A DNA stretch of 64,000 nt from the NCBI RefSeq assembly GCF_008831285.2, contig NC_045143.1:3977503-4041502 (forward strand), given 5' to 3'. The position numbers were made by a program, and so were the translations under genes. Source of the stretch: Nymphaea colorata. Lineage: Eukaryota; Streptophyta; Magnoliopsida; Nymphaeales; Nymphaeaceae. Below, piece by piece: positions 48,320 to 58,712 of the stretch; position 1 is the first letter of the stretch; each line of letters starts with the position of its first letter. The notes beneath the pieces are model-generated. The model worked only from the letters and a program-made list of their open reading frames with translations. It was not told the origin of the DNA and did no database searches.

Positions 48320-50900
48320 ACTCGGTTTTAAACTCAGTCAGAACCATGATTGTTGCTCTGCTGCATCTGGGACTCTGGGCCATCACTGGCCCACAACAGG
48401 GCTAGCACGGCCCAATCCTCACCTTGCCGTTGACAATTTTTTGGGATGTGCATTTAATGTTCCCCCATATTATGTTGTCGTACGTAGCCTAACATTGTTA
48501 GAAAAAAAAATCAACTATAAGATGGGGAAGTCATGTATTCTCCAGGTAGTATGTGCTTAATTAGAGAAGACACAAGAATTGTGATAAGGAAGAAAAGAAA
48601 AAGAAAAAGAGAAAGCAGAGTTCTAAAGGGATGCATTGAGGAGAACCAAGAGAACATAAACACGAAACGAATAACATGTGCAGGAAGAGAGAAAAATCTT
48701 ATCACTTTTTTTTTTGTAATTTAAGGGTAAGTAGTTAATTCTACTGCCCCTAAAAGAGACCACTGGAGGCCCCTAAGTTCACAAAGCATGTTTTTAAACT
48801 TTTTATGGTCCACAAAAAGAACATAGTGAGACCACTTCAAAATTTAAATACGAGTCCCTATAAAAGATGGACCACCTTAATGGACAGTACACTACCACCC
48901 ATCAGGGTAGATTATCGCAAGGGTTAAATGGTGGTATTTAAAGAAATAACTCATCATTGGTTGTGTTAATTTGCTTTGGAGTAGAGGCTGATATATTTTT
49001 TGTTACAGCTGTTGTTGCTTGTAGTTGTTAACATATTCTCAAAATTTGCCAAAGGCTTTAAGGTCTTCCTGCAGTCATGTTATGTCTATAATTTTTCTAG
49101 AAACTAATTAAATTTTATGTTTATATGGTGAAATTGAGAAACCACATTGAGATTCAAGTTCACCTCATCTTTGACCATGTAAAGGATAAAAGGTAAGATG
49201 AGTTGGTTTATTCCTAATTAAAGGAGCAAATAGTGGACATATTCATGGAACCGTTCAAGGCAGAAACCTTTTGTTACTTAGAATGTCCCTCAGAGAATTA
49301 GCAGTACAATTAGTTTTAATTTCTTGTTATTTTGCTTTTAGATAATTTGGTAAATGTGCCTTCTATGACGATTTTATTGGTCATCTTAGCTAATATTTAC
49401 AAAATCATATATTAGTGACAGGTCGATGGTGATGATATTATATCTTCCTATATTTTCCATCAATGCGAAATCCCGTTTTCGACACCTGTATATGGAAGTA
49501 CTTGCTTTTACATGGTCAATGTTCCCCTTGATCAAGTCAGATTTATGTCATTTGAGTTGGCTAATTTTCATCTTCCAATTTTAGGTTTATTTAATACTGC
49601 ATCTCAAGCATTATGTAACTTTGAGTGGTCACGCGGAGTGATCAGGAAGGGTTCTTAAATCATGTTTTATATTTAGAGTGCCCAAATAGTAACCCTTCGT
49701 CTGACTTGCAATGAAAAATTTACAAAGACACGGAGAAGTTTTGATGGAGTAAAAAAAAAAACACGCTTAAGTTTTGATTCCTTTCCGTGTATATCCGCCT
49801 ACATTTGATTGGAAACGGGCGGTTAAATGAAAGAAATCTAAACTTATTCATGTTGTTGTAGAAAACTTCATCTAGTTACAATGTCAGTCATCACTGTTCC
49901 AATGTACTACTGGTTATCCGAGATGGCTATATTCTAGACAGATTGACAGCTCTCCTTGTAAATGATTTTGGACGCCTTTACTCAATTTACGATGGTAGAT
50001 ATGATCTTATAACACTAGTTTCGGTAGAGAAAAGTATTAGCAGAGAAACTATGGCAAATTAAATTGGCCTTTCCGTGTCTACATGTGCTTTTTAAACAAC
50101 AAAACATTAATAGCTCATCTAAAGCCCAAAAATTTGATTGTAAGCAATATCTAATGCAAAAAGGGATCCGACTAGTTCATACATATATAAATGTGCAGGC
50201 CTTCCTCTTTCATGGAAATGAAGTTGCACAGCGTCCTGATCACCAACCTAGTTGTACACCTGAATGGGACTTCATTTTAGATGCAGAAAACTACTTTGTA
50301 GGTACCCTTGCCTCTTCCTTACCTGCTTCAATTTGTAACAGCATATGCAGCGATATAAGACCAAAAGAAAAAGACCATACCGAGCGCCCACACCAACTCC
50401 AGAATCATGTTTAATTTGCCAAATGGGAAGGCCAAGTTTCTATCCCAATCCTGAGCTAACCCAAATTGGGTTTGTTTTCTTTTACACAGTAAAAATGCTG
50501 AAACTAGACAAGAAATAATCGGTCCATTAATACGAAACAAATTTCTTCCTGTAATAATCAGATGAAAAATCAAACATAATCCTTTCCACATCCTTCAAAG
50601 TGATTTTCCTTTCAGTAACAGTATTATACATTCGGAAGCCATGTACGAGGAGTGACTGCGCACAGTACTTCTGCGCATTTTGAATGAATTCATGAATAGC
50701 TGCCCCTACTGGTATCTTATACTGCTTCCTGATTATCAGAAGACCTGTATAGTTAGGAATGTTCAGTAAGTTCAGCGTGATTTTTAGGAAAGGGTTCCTT
50801 CTTTAGAACAAAGAGAGTTTTGTTTGCTGTAATCCAGTCGTTCAAATCCAAAAGAAATGTTTGTTGCGGTTTCTAAAGTCCAAATCATCATTATTCACCA
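48320..50900. other. intergenic, no supported gene
   Basis: No coding region, RNA gene or clear transposon is recognised. A 116-codon open frame from 50064 has no family resemblance. Confidence 0.5.
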
Positions 50901-50905
50901 CTAAG

Positions 50906-51041
50906 CTCTAGAAGTATTTATGAATTATGTGCCTCACATATAAACCATCTCTGATCCTCAAGTGGGATCGCTTTTCTAGAGGTATTTATGATTTATATGC
51001 CTCATATATAAACCATCTCTGATCCTCAAGTGGGATCTCTT
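50906..51041. repeat. tandem duplication of about 68 bp
   Basis: Units starting at 50906 and 50974 both contain TATAAACCATCTCTGATCCT followed by CAAGTGGGATC. They differ by a handful of substitutions. Confidence 0.9.
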
Positions 51042-52599
51042 TTCTTGAGCACCAGCAACCTCTAGATTTTATTATTCGATTATCTGCCTAAAGGTATAGT
51101 GGGATACGTTCTCACAAGAAAATAAGCTTCTGCATATATTCTTTCTCGGGACTTTCGTCATCAAAGATGACCTACTTCTTCATAGCCATTACCTGTAAGT
51201 TAGATTCATTGAGGCTGATCATTGTCCCACGTAAATTTGAAGTTACTATAAAAAAATATGCAACTTGCAGTATGAATTGGTATGCCCTTCAGTTGACCTA
51301 CTATATAGAAAGAAGCTAGAGCGCGCTTTCAGAAGTTAATTTGTAGTGGTACCATTAATGTGTTTCTTTAATCTAGGGAGATTCTATATATTCTGCAGTT
51401 TATACCTTGAAGGCTTGCTGCTTCACCTCCTCCATATTGATGATGCATATCAAATCCACTTCGGATTCATGGCGGGATTGTCTAGTGGAGCTTGAGCATC
51501 TTTTTCATTTATAGAATTATTGTATCATAAGCCCATAAAATGCTGATCGAAAAGGTAATGATCAAATTCTTTGGTTCAGTGGTCCTGCTTAGCTCCTTCC
51601 CCAGGAATTTAGTGTAATTTTCTATTGCTTTAATTATACAACACAGATTTGTTGTGCGCTTTTAGCTGAAGGATATTAACATGGCATTAAATAATGAAGT
51701 GATATAGTCCAAATAATATTGCTTTGGAATCAAGATCGACGTCACAAAGACATATATACTTGTCCCGGCCATGTCCAAATGATGATAATGAGCAGGAAGA
51801 ATTTGTCCAGTGGACTTAGCGATGCCTACATGCTAAGGAGATCTATCAAAATGGTACACCAATAAATCCAAGTTCTGATGTTATGAAGCAGTTGGTTGTC
51901 GAGAAAAAAGATTGTTTATGGTTCATTTTGTAAGGGATGATTTAGACAAGGACTGTAAAGAAACATGTTCTGATTCTTCAGATCAGATATGTACAAATCA
52001 AGATGTGCGGTCCAAATAACAGGCATAAGAAATGCGCTACTTTTGCTAAAAAGTATGCAATTGTTCATGGCGTCCATAGTTATTATATTTAACTGCGTGT
52101 GGGAGAATGATTTTCTTTTTGAAAGAGCTATAGAAGAATGTTCGATCGGTTATATCATACGTCATCAAGCGACATATAGTTTCTGTCGGAATTAAGGCAC
52201 CCTCGTTGTAACGTAAGGGATGAGATTAGGCAACTTTATCTTTTTTAGGCAAGAAAGATTTATGAGCATAAAACAAATTGTGGGTGACGAGGAAGGACCC
52301 AAAGGAAAAGCAGAAGGCAGGAGAACCAACAAAACAACAAAATAAATACAATATAATATACATTGAATGCAGTGCAATTTGATTGGTTGGGAATGGAGGT
52401 GGTGATAAGGGAAAGGGAAGAAGGTTTGAGAATTTAAGAGGCATTGGTAGTCGTAATGGGGAGTAAATAACGGAATAAATGTTGGATAGCGTCGACTGGG
52501 AGAGGGAAATTGTTATTTTAATTACAAAAAGACCGAGTAGCGCGGCTACAGTTACCTTTATTCTCGGCCACATGGACTGCTTTCTTATCCTACAGCCGC

Positions 52600-52607
52600 T
52601 ATTTATA
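52600..52607 (+). promoter_or_regulatory. TATA box upstream of the MIR156 array
   Basis: TATTTATA followed by CCGGCCC lies about 150 bp before the first miR156-like segment and about 770 bp before the first perfect hairpin. I infer one promoter driving a polycistronic precursor. Individual units have no obvious TATA box of their own. Confidence 0.5.
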
Positions 52608-52752
52608 CCGGCCCATGTCCTCTGCAAAGTGGCCATGGAGTGCGGTTCCAAATTGTCCATGGCTGGCTTGAGCGTTGGGCATGATGAAGGAAGCCGTATC
52701 CTTCTTGCTTGTTGGTGTTTGCAGATAACGTTGAGAGGTTCTGTAAAGTAAT

Positions 52753-52830
52753 GGAGGTCACAGGAGAGTGGGCATGGATTGTGATCCCTCCGTGCTTAAC
52801 CTTACTTTGTGCCTTTCTCTCTTCTTTCTC
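52753..52830 (+). pseudogene. decayed MIR156-like unit A
   Basis: GGAGGTCACAGGAGAGTGGGC resembles the 5' arm but has several changes and a deletion inside the mature region. A pyrimidine-rich 3' arm (TTTCTCTCTTCTTTCTC) follows. It is unlikely to give normal miR156. Confidence 0.45.
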
Positions 52831-52870
52831 GAACCATCGATCGTGAATCATGGTTTTTCTGTCTAAACCA

Positions 52871-52940
52871 GGAGGTGACAGAAGAGACTGAGCATAAGGT
52901 GATCCGGCATGAGACCTGCTCACTCTCTTTCTGTCACCCC
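52871..52940 (+). ncRNA. variant MIR156-like hairpin B
   Basis: The 5' arm TGACAGAAGAGACTGAGCAT (52876-52895) differs from canonical miR156 by G to C at position 13 and by its last base. The 3' arm TGCTCACTCTCTTTCTGTCA (52918 onward) pairs well, and the loop is only about 22 bases. It folds as a compact hairpin and could make a variant miRNA, but the mature sequence has changed. Confidence 0.5.
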
Positions 52941-53071
52941 AAGCGAAAGAAATCATGCTGTGTGTGTCTGTGTTTCTGATGCCCGCAAGCCAGATATCTC
53001 CATTTATTTCATGGGTGTAGTTGGAACTCTGGATCATAGCTTCTCTCGCTTGGCTAAGAGTGGCCTAAAGC

Positions 53072-53099
53072 TGTGCATACTCACTCTCTTATTGTCACC
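53072..53099 (+). pseudogene. decayed MIR156-like unit C (3' arm only)
   Basis: The 3' arm TACTCACTCTCTTATTGTCA and its downstream flank (CAAGCGAGAGAAATTATGC) match those of unit B. The 5' arm is no longer recognisable. Confidence 0.45.
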
Positions 53100-53199
53100 T
53101 CAAGCGAGAGAAATTATGCTATTTCTTCCGTGTGTCTGTGTGCTCTTCACTGTTCTTTCGAACGGATTAGAACCATGGATCATGGCTTGTCCCTGGTGT

Positions 53200-53275
53200 C
53201 GGTGTGACGATAAGAGACTAAGCACAAATGGTGCTTTGGAGTTATGCGTCCTCACTCTCTTGCTGCCGGCCGTCA
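53200..53275 (+). pseudogene. decayed MIR156-like unit D
   Basis: The 5' arm TGACGATAAGAGACTAAGCA carries several substitutions. The 3' arm CCTCACTCTCTTGCTGCCGG contains an insertion before GTCA. The downstream flank AAGAGAAATCATGCC matches unit B, so B, C and D form one older subfamily. Confidence 0.45.
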
Positions 53276-53367
53276 AACAAGAGAAATCATGCCATTTTGT
53301 GTGTGTTGTTCTTGATCTTTATTAATTCTTCCAGGTTGCTTCACGACTATTGGCTTCTCTGAACTGT

Positions 53368-53460
53368 GGAGGTGACAGAAGAGAGTGAGCACACATGGTG
53401 CTTTCATGCATGAGTGTTCATACTTGAAGCTATGCGTGCTCTCTCTCTCTCTGTCACCCC
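53368..53460 (+). ncRNA. MIR156: MIR156 hairpin E (tandem array unit 1)
   Basis: Canonical miR156 lies at 53373-53392 within a 93 bp fold-back running from GGAGGTGACAG to CTGTCACCCC. The star arm is GTGCTCTCTCTCTCTCTGTC. GGTGACAGA and AGCAC pair perfectly, with a small bulge in the CT run. The spacer downstream carries CAGGTGAGT, a consensus 5' splice donor, at 53479-53487. This is the first of five units with the same mature sequence. Confidence 0.9.
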
Positions 53461-53511
53461 AAAGTAGGAGAAGTTAAGCAGGTGAGTTTGTAGTATGGCT
53501 TCTCCATGTAT

Positions 53512-53604
53512 GGAGGTGACAGAAGAGAGTGAGCACACATAGTGCTTTCATGCATGAGGTTTCATACTTGAAGCTATGCGTGCTCTCTCTCTCTCTGTCA
53601 CCCC
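53512..53604 (+). ncRNA. MIR156: MIR156 hairpin F (tandem array unit 2)
   Basis: Canonical miR156 lies at 53517-53536, exactly 144 bp after unit E. The loop differs from E by a few bases (ATAGTGCTTT, GAGGTTTCAT), and the star arm is identical. The following spacer has CAGGTGATT, so the donor-like motif seen in other spacers is damaged here. Confidence 0.9.
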
Positions 53605-53655
53605 AAAGAAGGAGAAGTCAAGCAGGTGATTTTAGAGTATGGCTTCTCCATGCAT

Positions 53656-53748
53656 GGAGGTGACAGAAGAGAGTGAGCACACATGGTGCTTTCATGCATG
53701 AGAGTTCATGTTTGAAGCTATGCGTGCTCTCTCTCTCTCTGTCACCCC
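53656..53748 (+). ncRNA. MIR156: MIR156 hairpin G (tandem array unit 3)
   Basis: Canonical miR156 lies at 53661-53680, 144 bp after unit F. The 93 bp fold-back has the same star arm as E and F. Its loop carries GAGAGTTCATGTTTG. The next spacer keeps CAGGTGAGT at 53764-53772 but has lost a few bases, which explains the 141 bp step that follows. Confidence 0.9.
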
Positions 53749-53796
53749 AAAGTAGAAGTCAAGCAGGTGAGTTTGCAGTATATCTTCTCCACATAT

Positions 53797-53887
53797 GGAG
53801 GTGACAGAAGAGAGTGAGCACACATGGGATTTTCTTGCATGAGAGCTCATGCTTGAAGCTATGCGGGCTCTCTCTCTCTGTCACCCC
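53797..53887 (+). ncRNA. MIR156: MIR156 hairpin H (tandem array unit 4)
   Basis: Canonical miR156 lies at 53802-53821. The star arm is shorter by one CT repeat and reads GCGGGCTCTCTCTCTCTGTC, so one base pair opposite the miRNA 3' end changes. The spacer after it carries CAGGTGAGT at 53905-53913. Confidence 0.88.
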
Positions 53888-53937
53888 AAAGCAGGAGAAG
53901 TCAGCAGGTGAGTTTATAGTATGGCTTCTCCACATAT

Positions 53938-54031
53938 GGAGTTGACAGAAGAGAGTGAGCACACATGGGGGTCTTCCTGCATGGGAGCTCATGCTTGGGG
54001 GTATGTGTGCTCATTCTCTCTCTGTCACCCC
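53938..54031 (+). ncRNA. MIR156: MIR156 hairpin I (tandem array unit 5)
   Basis: Canonical miR156 lies at 53943-53962, preceded here by T rather than G, so a 21-nt TTGACAG form is possible. The star arm GTGCTCATTCTCTCTCTGTC is the least repetitive of the array and pairs better through the centre. The loop is G-rich (CATGGGGGTCTTCC). This is the last perfect unit. Confidence 0.9.
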
Positions 54032-54115
54032 AGCTACGAGAATCCATCTGTTTTTATTACAATTTTCCCTTTTCTCCCCTTTAGCCATGGAATTGTGGCG
54101 AAGGACCCTCACTTT

Positions 54116-54202
54116 ATATGGAGCAGGGATGATGATTTTTGTATGCTAGGAGTTCAAGCCTGAAGAAATGCGTGCTTTCTAGCTCTCTGTCAGTCAGACC
54201 CC
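54116..54202 (+). pseudogene. decayed MIR156-like unit J
   Basis: The 3' arm remnant GCGTGCTTTCTAGCTCTCTG followed by TCAGTCAGACCCC matches the array star arms with insertions. The 5' arm region (TATGGAGCAGGGATGATG) keeps only the GGAG and spacing. Fainter, similar pieces may continue to about 54530. Confidence 0.4.
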
Positions 54203-54539
54203 TAAATGTTAGGAGCTATGTTTCATGTCTATATGCAGCCGGGTGTGATTTTGTCCCTTATTGGTACCTCCATGACTTCTGATTTCTTGCGGTGAAGGTA
54301 CAAGCCTAAAAAAGCTATGTTTCCTCGACTTTCTGTGACAAGTGCTAGGAGATCTCTGAAAGAGATAGAGAAAGAGAGAACAGCTTACCAGTTCCCACAC
54401 TTTTGGAAGCAGAAGATATGTTCTTGTCTGCCCTTTTTACTTTTTCCTTATGGTAAAGACTTTCTGTCTGTGTCAATTGTCACATGTATGGAGAAGGTAC
54501 TTTTCCTCTCTCCCTCTCTCTGTATGTTCTCTCTTCTTA

Positions 54540-57390
54540 TATCTCTTCACTCATTAATAGCTTTTGTCAGTAGTCAGTACAGGTCACTGCAGGTTTAGTA
54601 CTTTGATTAACTCCTTAGCTCGTGCACCTATTAAAGCTTGAGAAGAGAAGAGTGAGATGGGGACTTAACTGAAGAGTGATGCTTCATCCTTGTGCAAATG
54701 GATCCATTACAAGATTTTCCAAGTTGAACAAGAGCCTTCGTGAACGAATCTTTTAGAATCAAGCGGTTATTAAGGAGTACTGTATTTCTACAATCGGCTG
54801 TTTGTCATTCTGAGGAGAATAAAAGCTAGCAGTGCCGTCCTTAGCTCGTTTGAGCTTTGCTTCGAGAAGAGAACTGATGTTCAGAAGGTTAAAAACCTGA
54901 TTGAGGTCTTAAAGCTAAATATTTTTAGTGGTTTATTTATACTGTCTAAATGTAATTGGCTGAGATCTGCCCAGCTTCAGCTTTAGTAAAGAAGCAAGTT
55001 CACAAATAATGCGCCAGTCATACTTGGTTGTGAAAAGGATTTACATAATATCAAGAATTTGTTTATTGGCAGCCTTCTGCTAAAAGATGTGTGATTGTTT
55101 CCATGCCTAAGTGCCTGTCAAAGTCAAGTTTTCTCTTTTGCACCACAATATCAACTTCGTAGGATAAATCTATCCTAAGGTTGACGAGAAATATAAAGCG
55201 GCCACCGCCATAATAAACTGGACACTTAACCATAGCAAGAAATCACCGGCATTAAGATGCGCCTTACTGACTACAAGGGAAAATTTTTCTTCCGCAGTCA
55301 ACCCTTGTCATCTTCCCTTTATTAAACTAAATTTTTACCGAAGTTATTTTTTAGAATCATTTACTGAACTTTCGATCATGAGTCTCCTTAGAAGGCAATT
55401 CAGTGTTCAGTGCACAATAACTTGTTATCGTCTTCTGGATGTTGATCAGTTTGTATTGTGGCCGGCTGGTGCTTCGTCTCGGTTTCTTTCTGGTTTGGCG
55501 CCATCTAATTCGTTAATGGCTTCTACATTAAAGACGCACGTTCATAAGCACCTGGCACCATTCCTTCCAAAACAGTCTTGCTTCGTCGTCATGTATGATC
55601 TACAGGCTAGCTAACAGACCATAGATCAGGCCAGTGAATATTTTCCAGAAAGGAAAAGACATGTAATCTTATCATGTCCAGGGAATTAATTGTGACTTGA
55701 AAAGTCCAGCCTTTTGAGAAGAGATATGGGACGACCAACAGTATAATTTCACATACCGTCATTGAACAAGGTACCAACTACCAAAGCAAAAAGAACCTTG
55801 ATCTGATCACTTATAGAATTTTCTTTTTCACCGGTCATGATAACAATCTCTCTCTGGTTCTCATTTACAAGACACTCATTTACAATAACAACTGTTGCAG
55901 GAATACTGCTGCTACAGATTTGTTACAGATGATAAATTAAGAATCTGATCAAGTAACCGAAGCTTCAGGAGCTGGAGCATCTCTATCGCATGACGTCGAT
56001 TATCTTTATCACCAACAGAATTGTGTTGTCTTGATTACTATCACCAACAGAAACTGGTTGGTTATTATCTTCAAATCCGTAGCTGAGCAATGAAACTAAT
56101 GGTTTCAGAAAAAACTGACTGAATCAGATAAAACCTCCACATAAGAGGAATATTATTCAAACCCCCTCTTTAGCAAAGCATGGACGAGGATGGGGCTAAT
56201 TAGGACTAAGAAAGTCTACTAATGGATAGTTCGCGGTCCGGGGAGTTAAAGATGAGCTGGTGCCTGCAAAAGAATCCTCATTTGTACATTTTCCGTGAGA
56301 GCTTCTTCATGAGTTCATTATCTTAGAAAATTTGCTGTAAATTATATTCAGAGAATGCTTATCCAAGATAAAATCTTGTGAATACTTGGATTTCAATACT
56401 GTCCTAGATTGCCTTTTGGCCGTTTCTTATTTGCTCATGAATGCCTACACAGCTCCGACTGGATTGTCATGACCCTATAGAAAGATGACAAGGTTGTGTC
56501 CAACATCCTATTAATAGACGCCAACTTATAAGATGCCAATACTTTGATTAGACCATTCGAGACAGAGCAATGGTGCATCTAGACTTTATCTAACTAATCT
56601 CTTCATGAGCTAAATTGCATGGTTTGGTTTAATTCATTGGGGAAACTTGCTAGACTTGAAGACTCTAAACACAAAGACTCTAAACACAAAGGCTACACTT
56701 AGGGCAGGATTTTTTTCAAGGGTGAGTCAAAAAATCCAACCTTTGAAGAAGGTGGAGCCAAATTGGACCTGAATCCAAATAATATGTGGTCCAACTAAAA
56801 TTTTTTAATTTTTTCAATATAATTTTTTTTTTCAATTTGCTAGGGTGGGAGCCATGTAGTCCACTTCGCTCGCCACCCTCCCTGGCTACACCGTGTACTA
56901 TTGCAAGCACTATGCAATTGCTACTCTCCATGTTGAAATTAATAGAGACCAAATGGAGATGCCTGAAACCGCGGTCCCAAGGTCAACGACGTTGGACCGA
57001 ATTTTCGTAAAATATATGTCCTATACATGAATATCAGGAGACATATTTTGGCTATGTTACTGCAAGGCTCTTAGGCCATTTTTGAGGTCCTATGATATTG
57101 TCGAACTTAGAATCTCATGCTCTTATATATCTGAACAAACCTGCATATTTAATGAGCATTATGCAGCATAATAAGCGGATAAGCATGCATATTGCACCTT
57201 CTGGAGGAAATTTAATTAATGGCAAAACAAATTGCAGTGCTTTTCTATTCAAATATGCATGTCCATACTCTTTCCAAAACAAGCGGGCGTTCGCCTGTAT
57301 GCTTGCCAAGATCCACCTAACCAAGCTCATTAAGTGTGAATCTTCCTTCTAATTGCTTTGGTTTATTCAGGGCATTCCTTGATCGCATTT
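54540..57390. other. intergenic, no supported gene
   Basis: No protein family, RNA or clear transposon is recognised. A short 17-base tandem repeat (AGACTCTAAACACAA) occurs near 56660-56695. Confidence 0.5.
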
Positions 57391-57396
57391 CCTAGC

Positions 57397-57688
57397 CACC
57401 ACAGACCGTCGGTAAATAGTTAGCTAGCACTGAGGGTAAATCAAAACGTCTATGATATTCGATCAATAGCGACAAAAATTTCTTACCGTCAGTATAACGT
57501 TTTACAATAATGACTGAAAAGGATATCACCCTCTCATCAGTAAAAACTGAATATTTACAACAGAGATTTTCTTTTGTCGATAAAAAGCCTGATTTACTGA
57601 TAATTTTTATTGCCCGTTGGTAGAATTTCGTTATTACTGATGGTTTCTTTTCTTACCATCACTAACAGTATGTCGGTTTTTTGTAGTG
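57397..57688. mobile_element. CACTA-like miniature element
   Basis: The 3' end GGTTTTTTGTAGTG is the reverse of CACTACAAAAAACC, a typical CACTA (En/Spm) terminus. The 5' end CACCACAGACCGTCGGTAAA is an imperfect match. Between them lie many short subterminal-type repeats in both orientations: ACCGTCGGTAA, TTACCGTCAGTA, TTTACTGATAA, ATTACTGATGG and TACCATCACTAA. The length is 292 bp with no coding capacity. A 3-bp target duplication is not evident. Confidence 0.6.
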
Positions 57689-58310
57689 AAACCAAGATGA
57701 TACCTTAATTTAGATCTCACGGTACTACAAAAATTCCACTTCTCGAAGCTACGAGAAAATGTCAGTAAGGAGGGAAGAAGTGTCAATAACAGTTTTTGCT
57801 ATTGTGACTTGCTGCGTGGACAAAATTGCCGCTAAAGGTAATCGTGCTGATAACGGCAAAACATGCATGCAACCAGGGAAGAGACGTTTGACGAAGACGC
57901 AGTAAAAATACTCAGAAAAATGTCACAAAAGGCAGGCAGATGACTGCTTGTTTGTAATCCATAGACATCACCAGTGACACAGCATGATCAGTGAATGTCG
58001 TCAACAGTAACTCAAAATTTGAGTTAGTGAAAGTTGTCGACAACAACATATTCTTTCATGTCAGTGTTACTCCGCCGGACTTTTAGTGGGCGTTGTTTAG
58101 TGGCAGTGAAGATCTTCAGTAGCGCAAGCTAATGTGTCACTAGAGATCTAGACTTTTATTTTTTGCTCACTGAACTTATAACTAGTAAGCTTAATTTACA
58201 TAACGAGATACGAATAAAATGAGTGCAGGTTCGCCTGCTCTCCATGTTTCCTTTGCATTACCACAATAATTGACGGTTGTTCGCCAACAAAATCCAGTTG
58301 ATGTTCTTTT

Positions 58311-58683
58311 TGTTGGGTAATGGCCTTGAGCCCGATCCATTTCCCTCTATAACTGCAAAGGAGATCCTGCAGTTATGGAATTAAAGCAGGAAATAAATCA
58401 AATATTAAAGTTTCCGTTTTAATTCTTACCATAAATCTTCATGCCATAACCGTAGCTGGGATTTGGGGAAACCCTGAGAGGCGGTCTATATAGCCCAGCC
58501 TCTATTCATCTAAAGGTGACGTTGAGAAATCAACTGCGCGTCTCTCAGAAGCAAACCCCCAAAATCAATTTTACTCTTACTTCTTCCCTTTTCTCTTCTA
58601 TTTTGTCGCAGGTGCTGCTGTTGAATCGTGGCTAAAGAATCACCAAAACCTTCCGCTGCTATACTTCTTCAGAGTTTCCATCA
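58311..58683 (+). repeat. 5' LTR of the copia element
   Basis: TGTTGGGTAA to TTTCCATCA. A TATA box (TCTATATAG) lies at 58485-58493 and is the likely promoter for the genomic RNA. The 3' LTR differs only at the position matching 58579. Confidence 0.97.
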
Positions 58684-58684
58684 G

Positions 58685-58696
58685 TGGTATCAGAGC
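58685..58696 (+). other. primer-binding site (initiator Met tRNA)
   Basis: TGGTATCAGAGC starts two bases after the LTR end and is complementary to the 3' end of plant initiator methionine tRNA, the usual copia primer. Confidence 0.95.
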
Positions 58697-58712
58697 CACG
58701 GTTCTTCCAAAA

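Noticed and set aside
57725-58165. TACTACAAAAATTCC start after the CACTA-like element, possibly a second element
   Set aside because: No matching right terminus or target duplication could be found.
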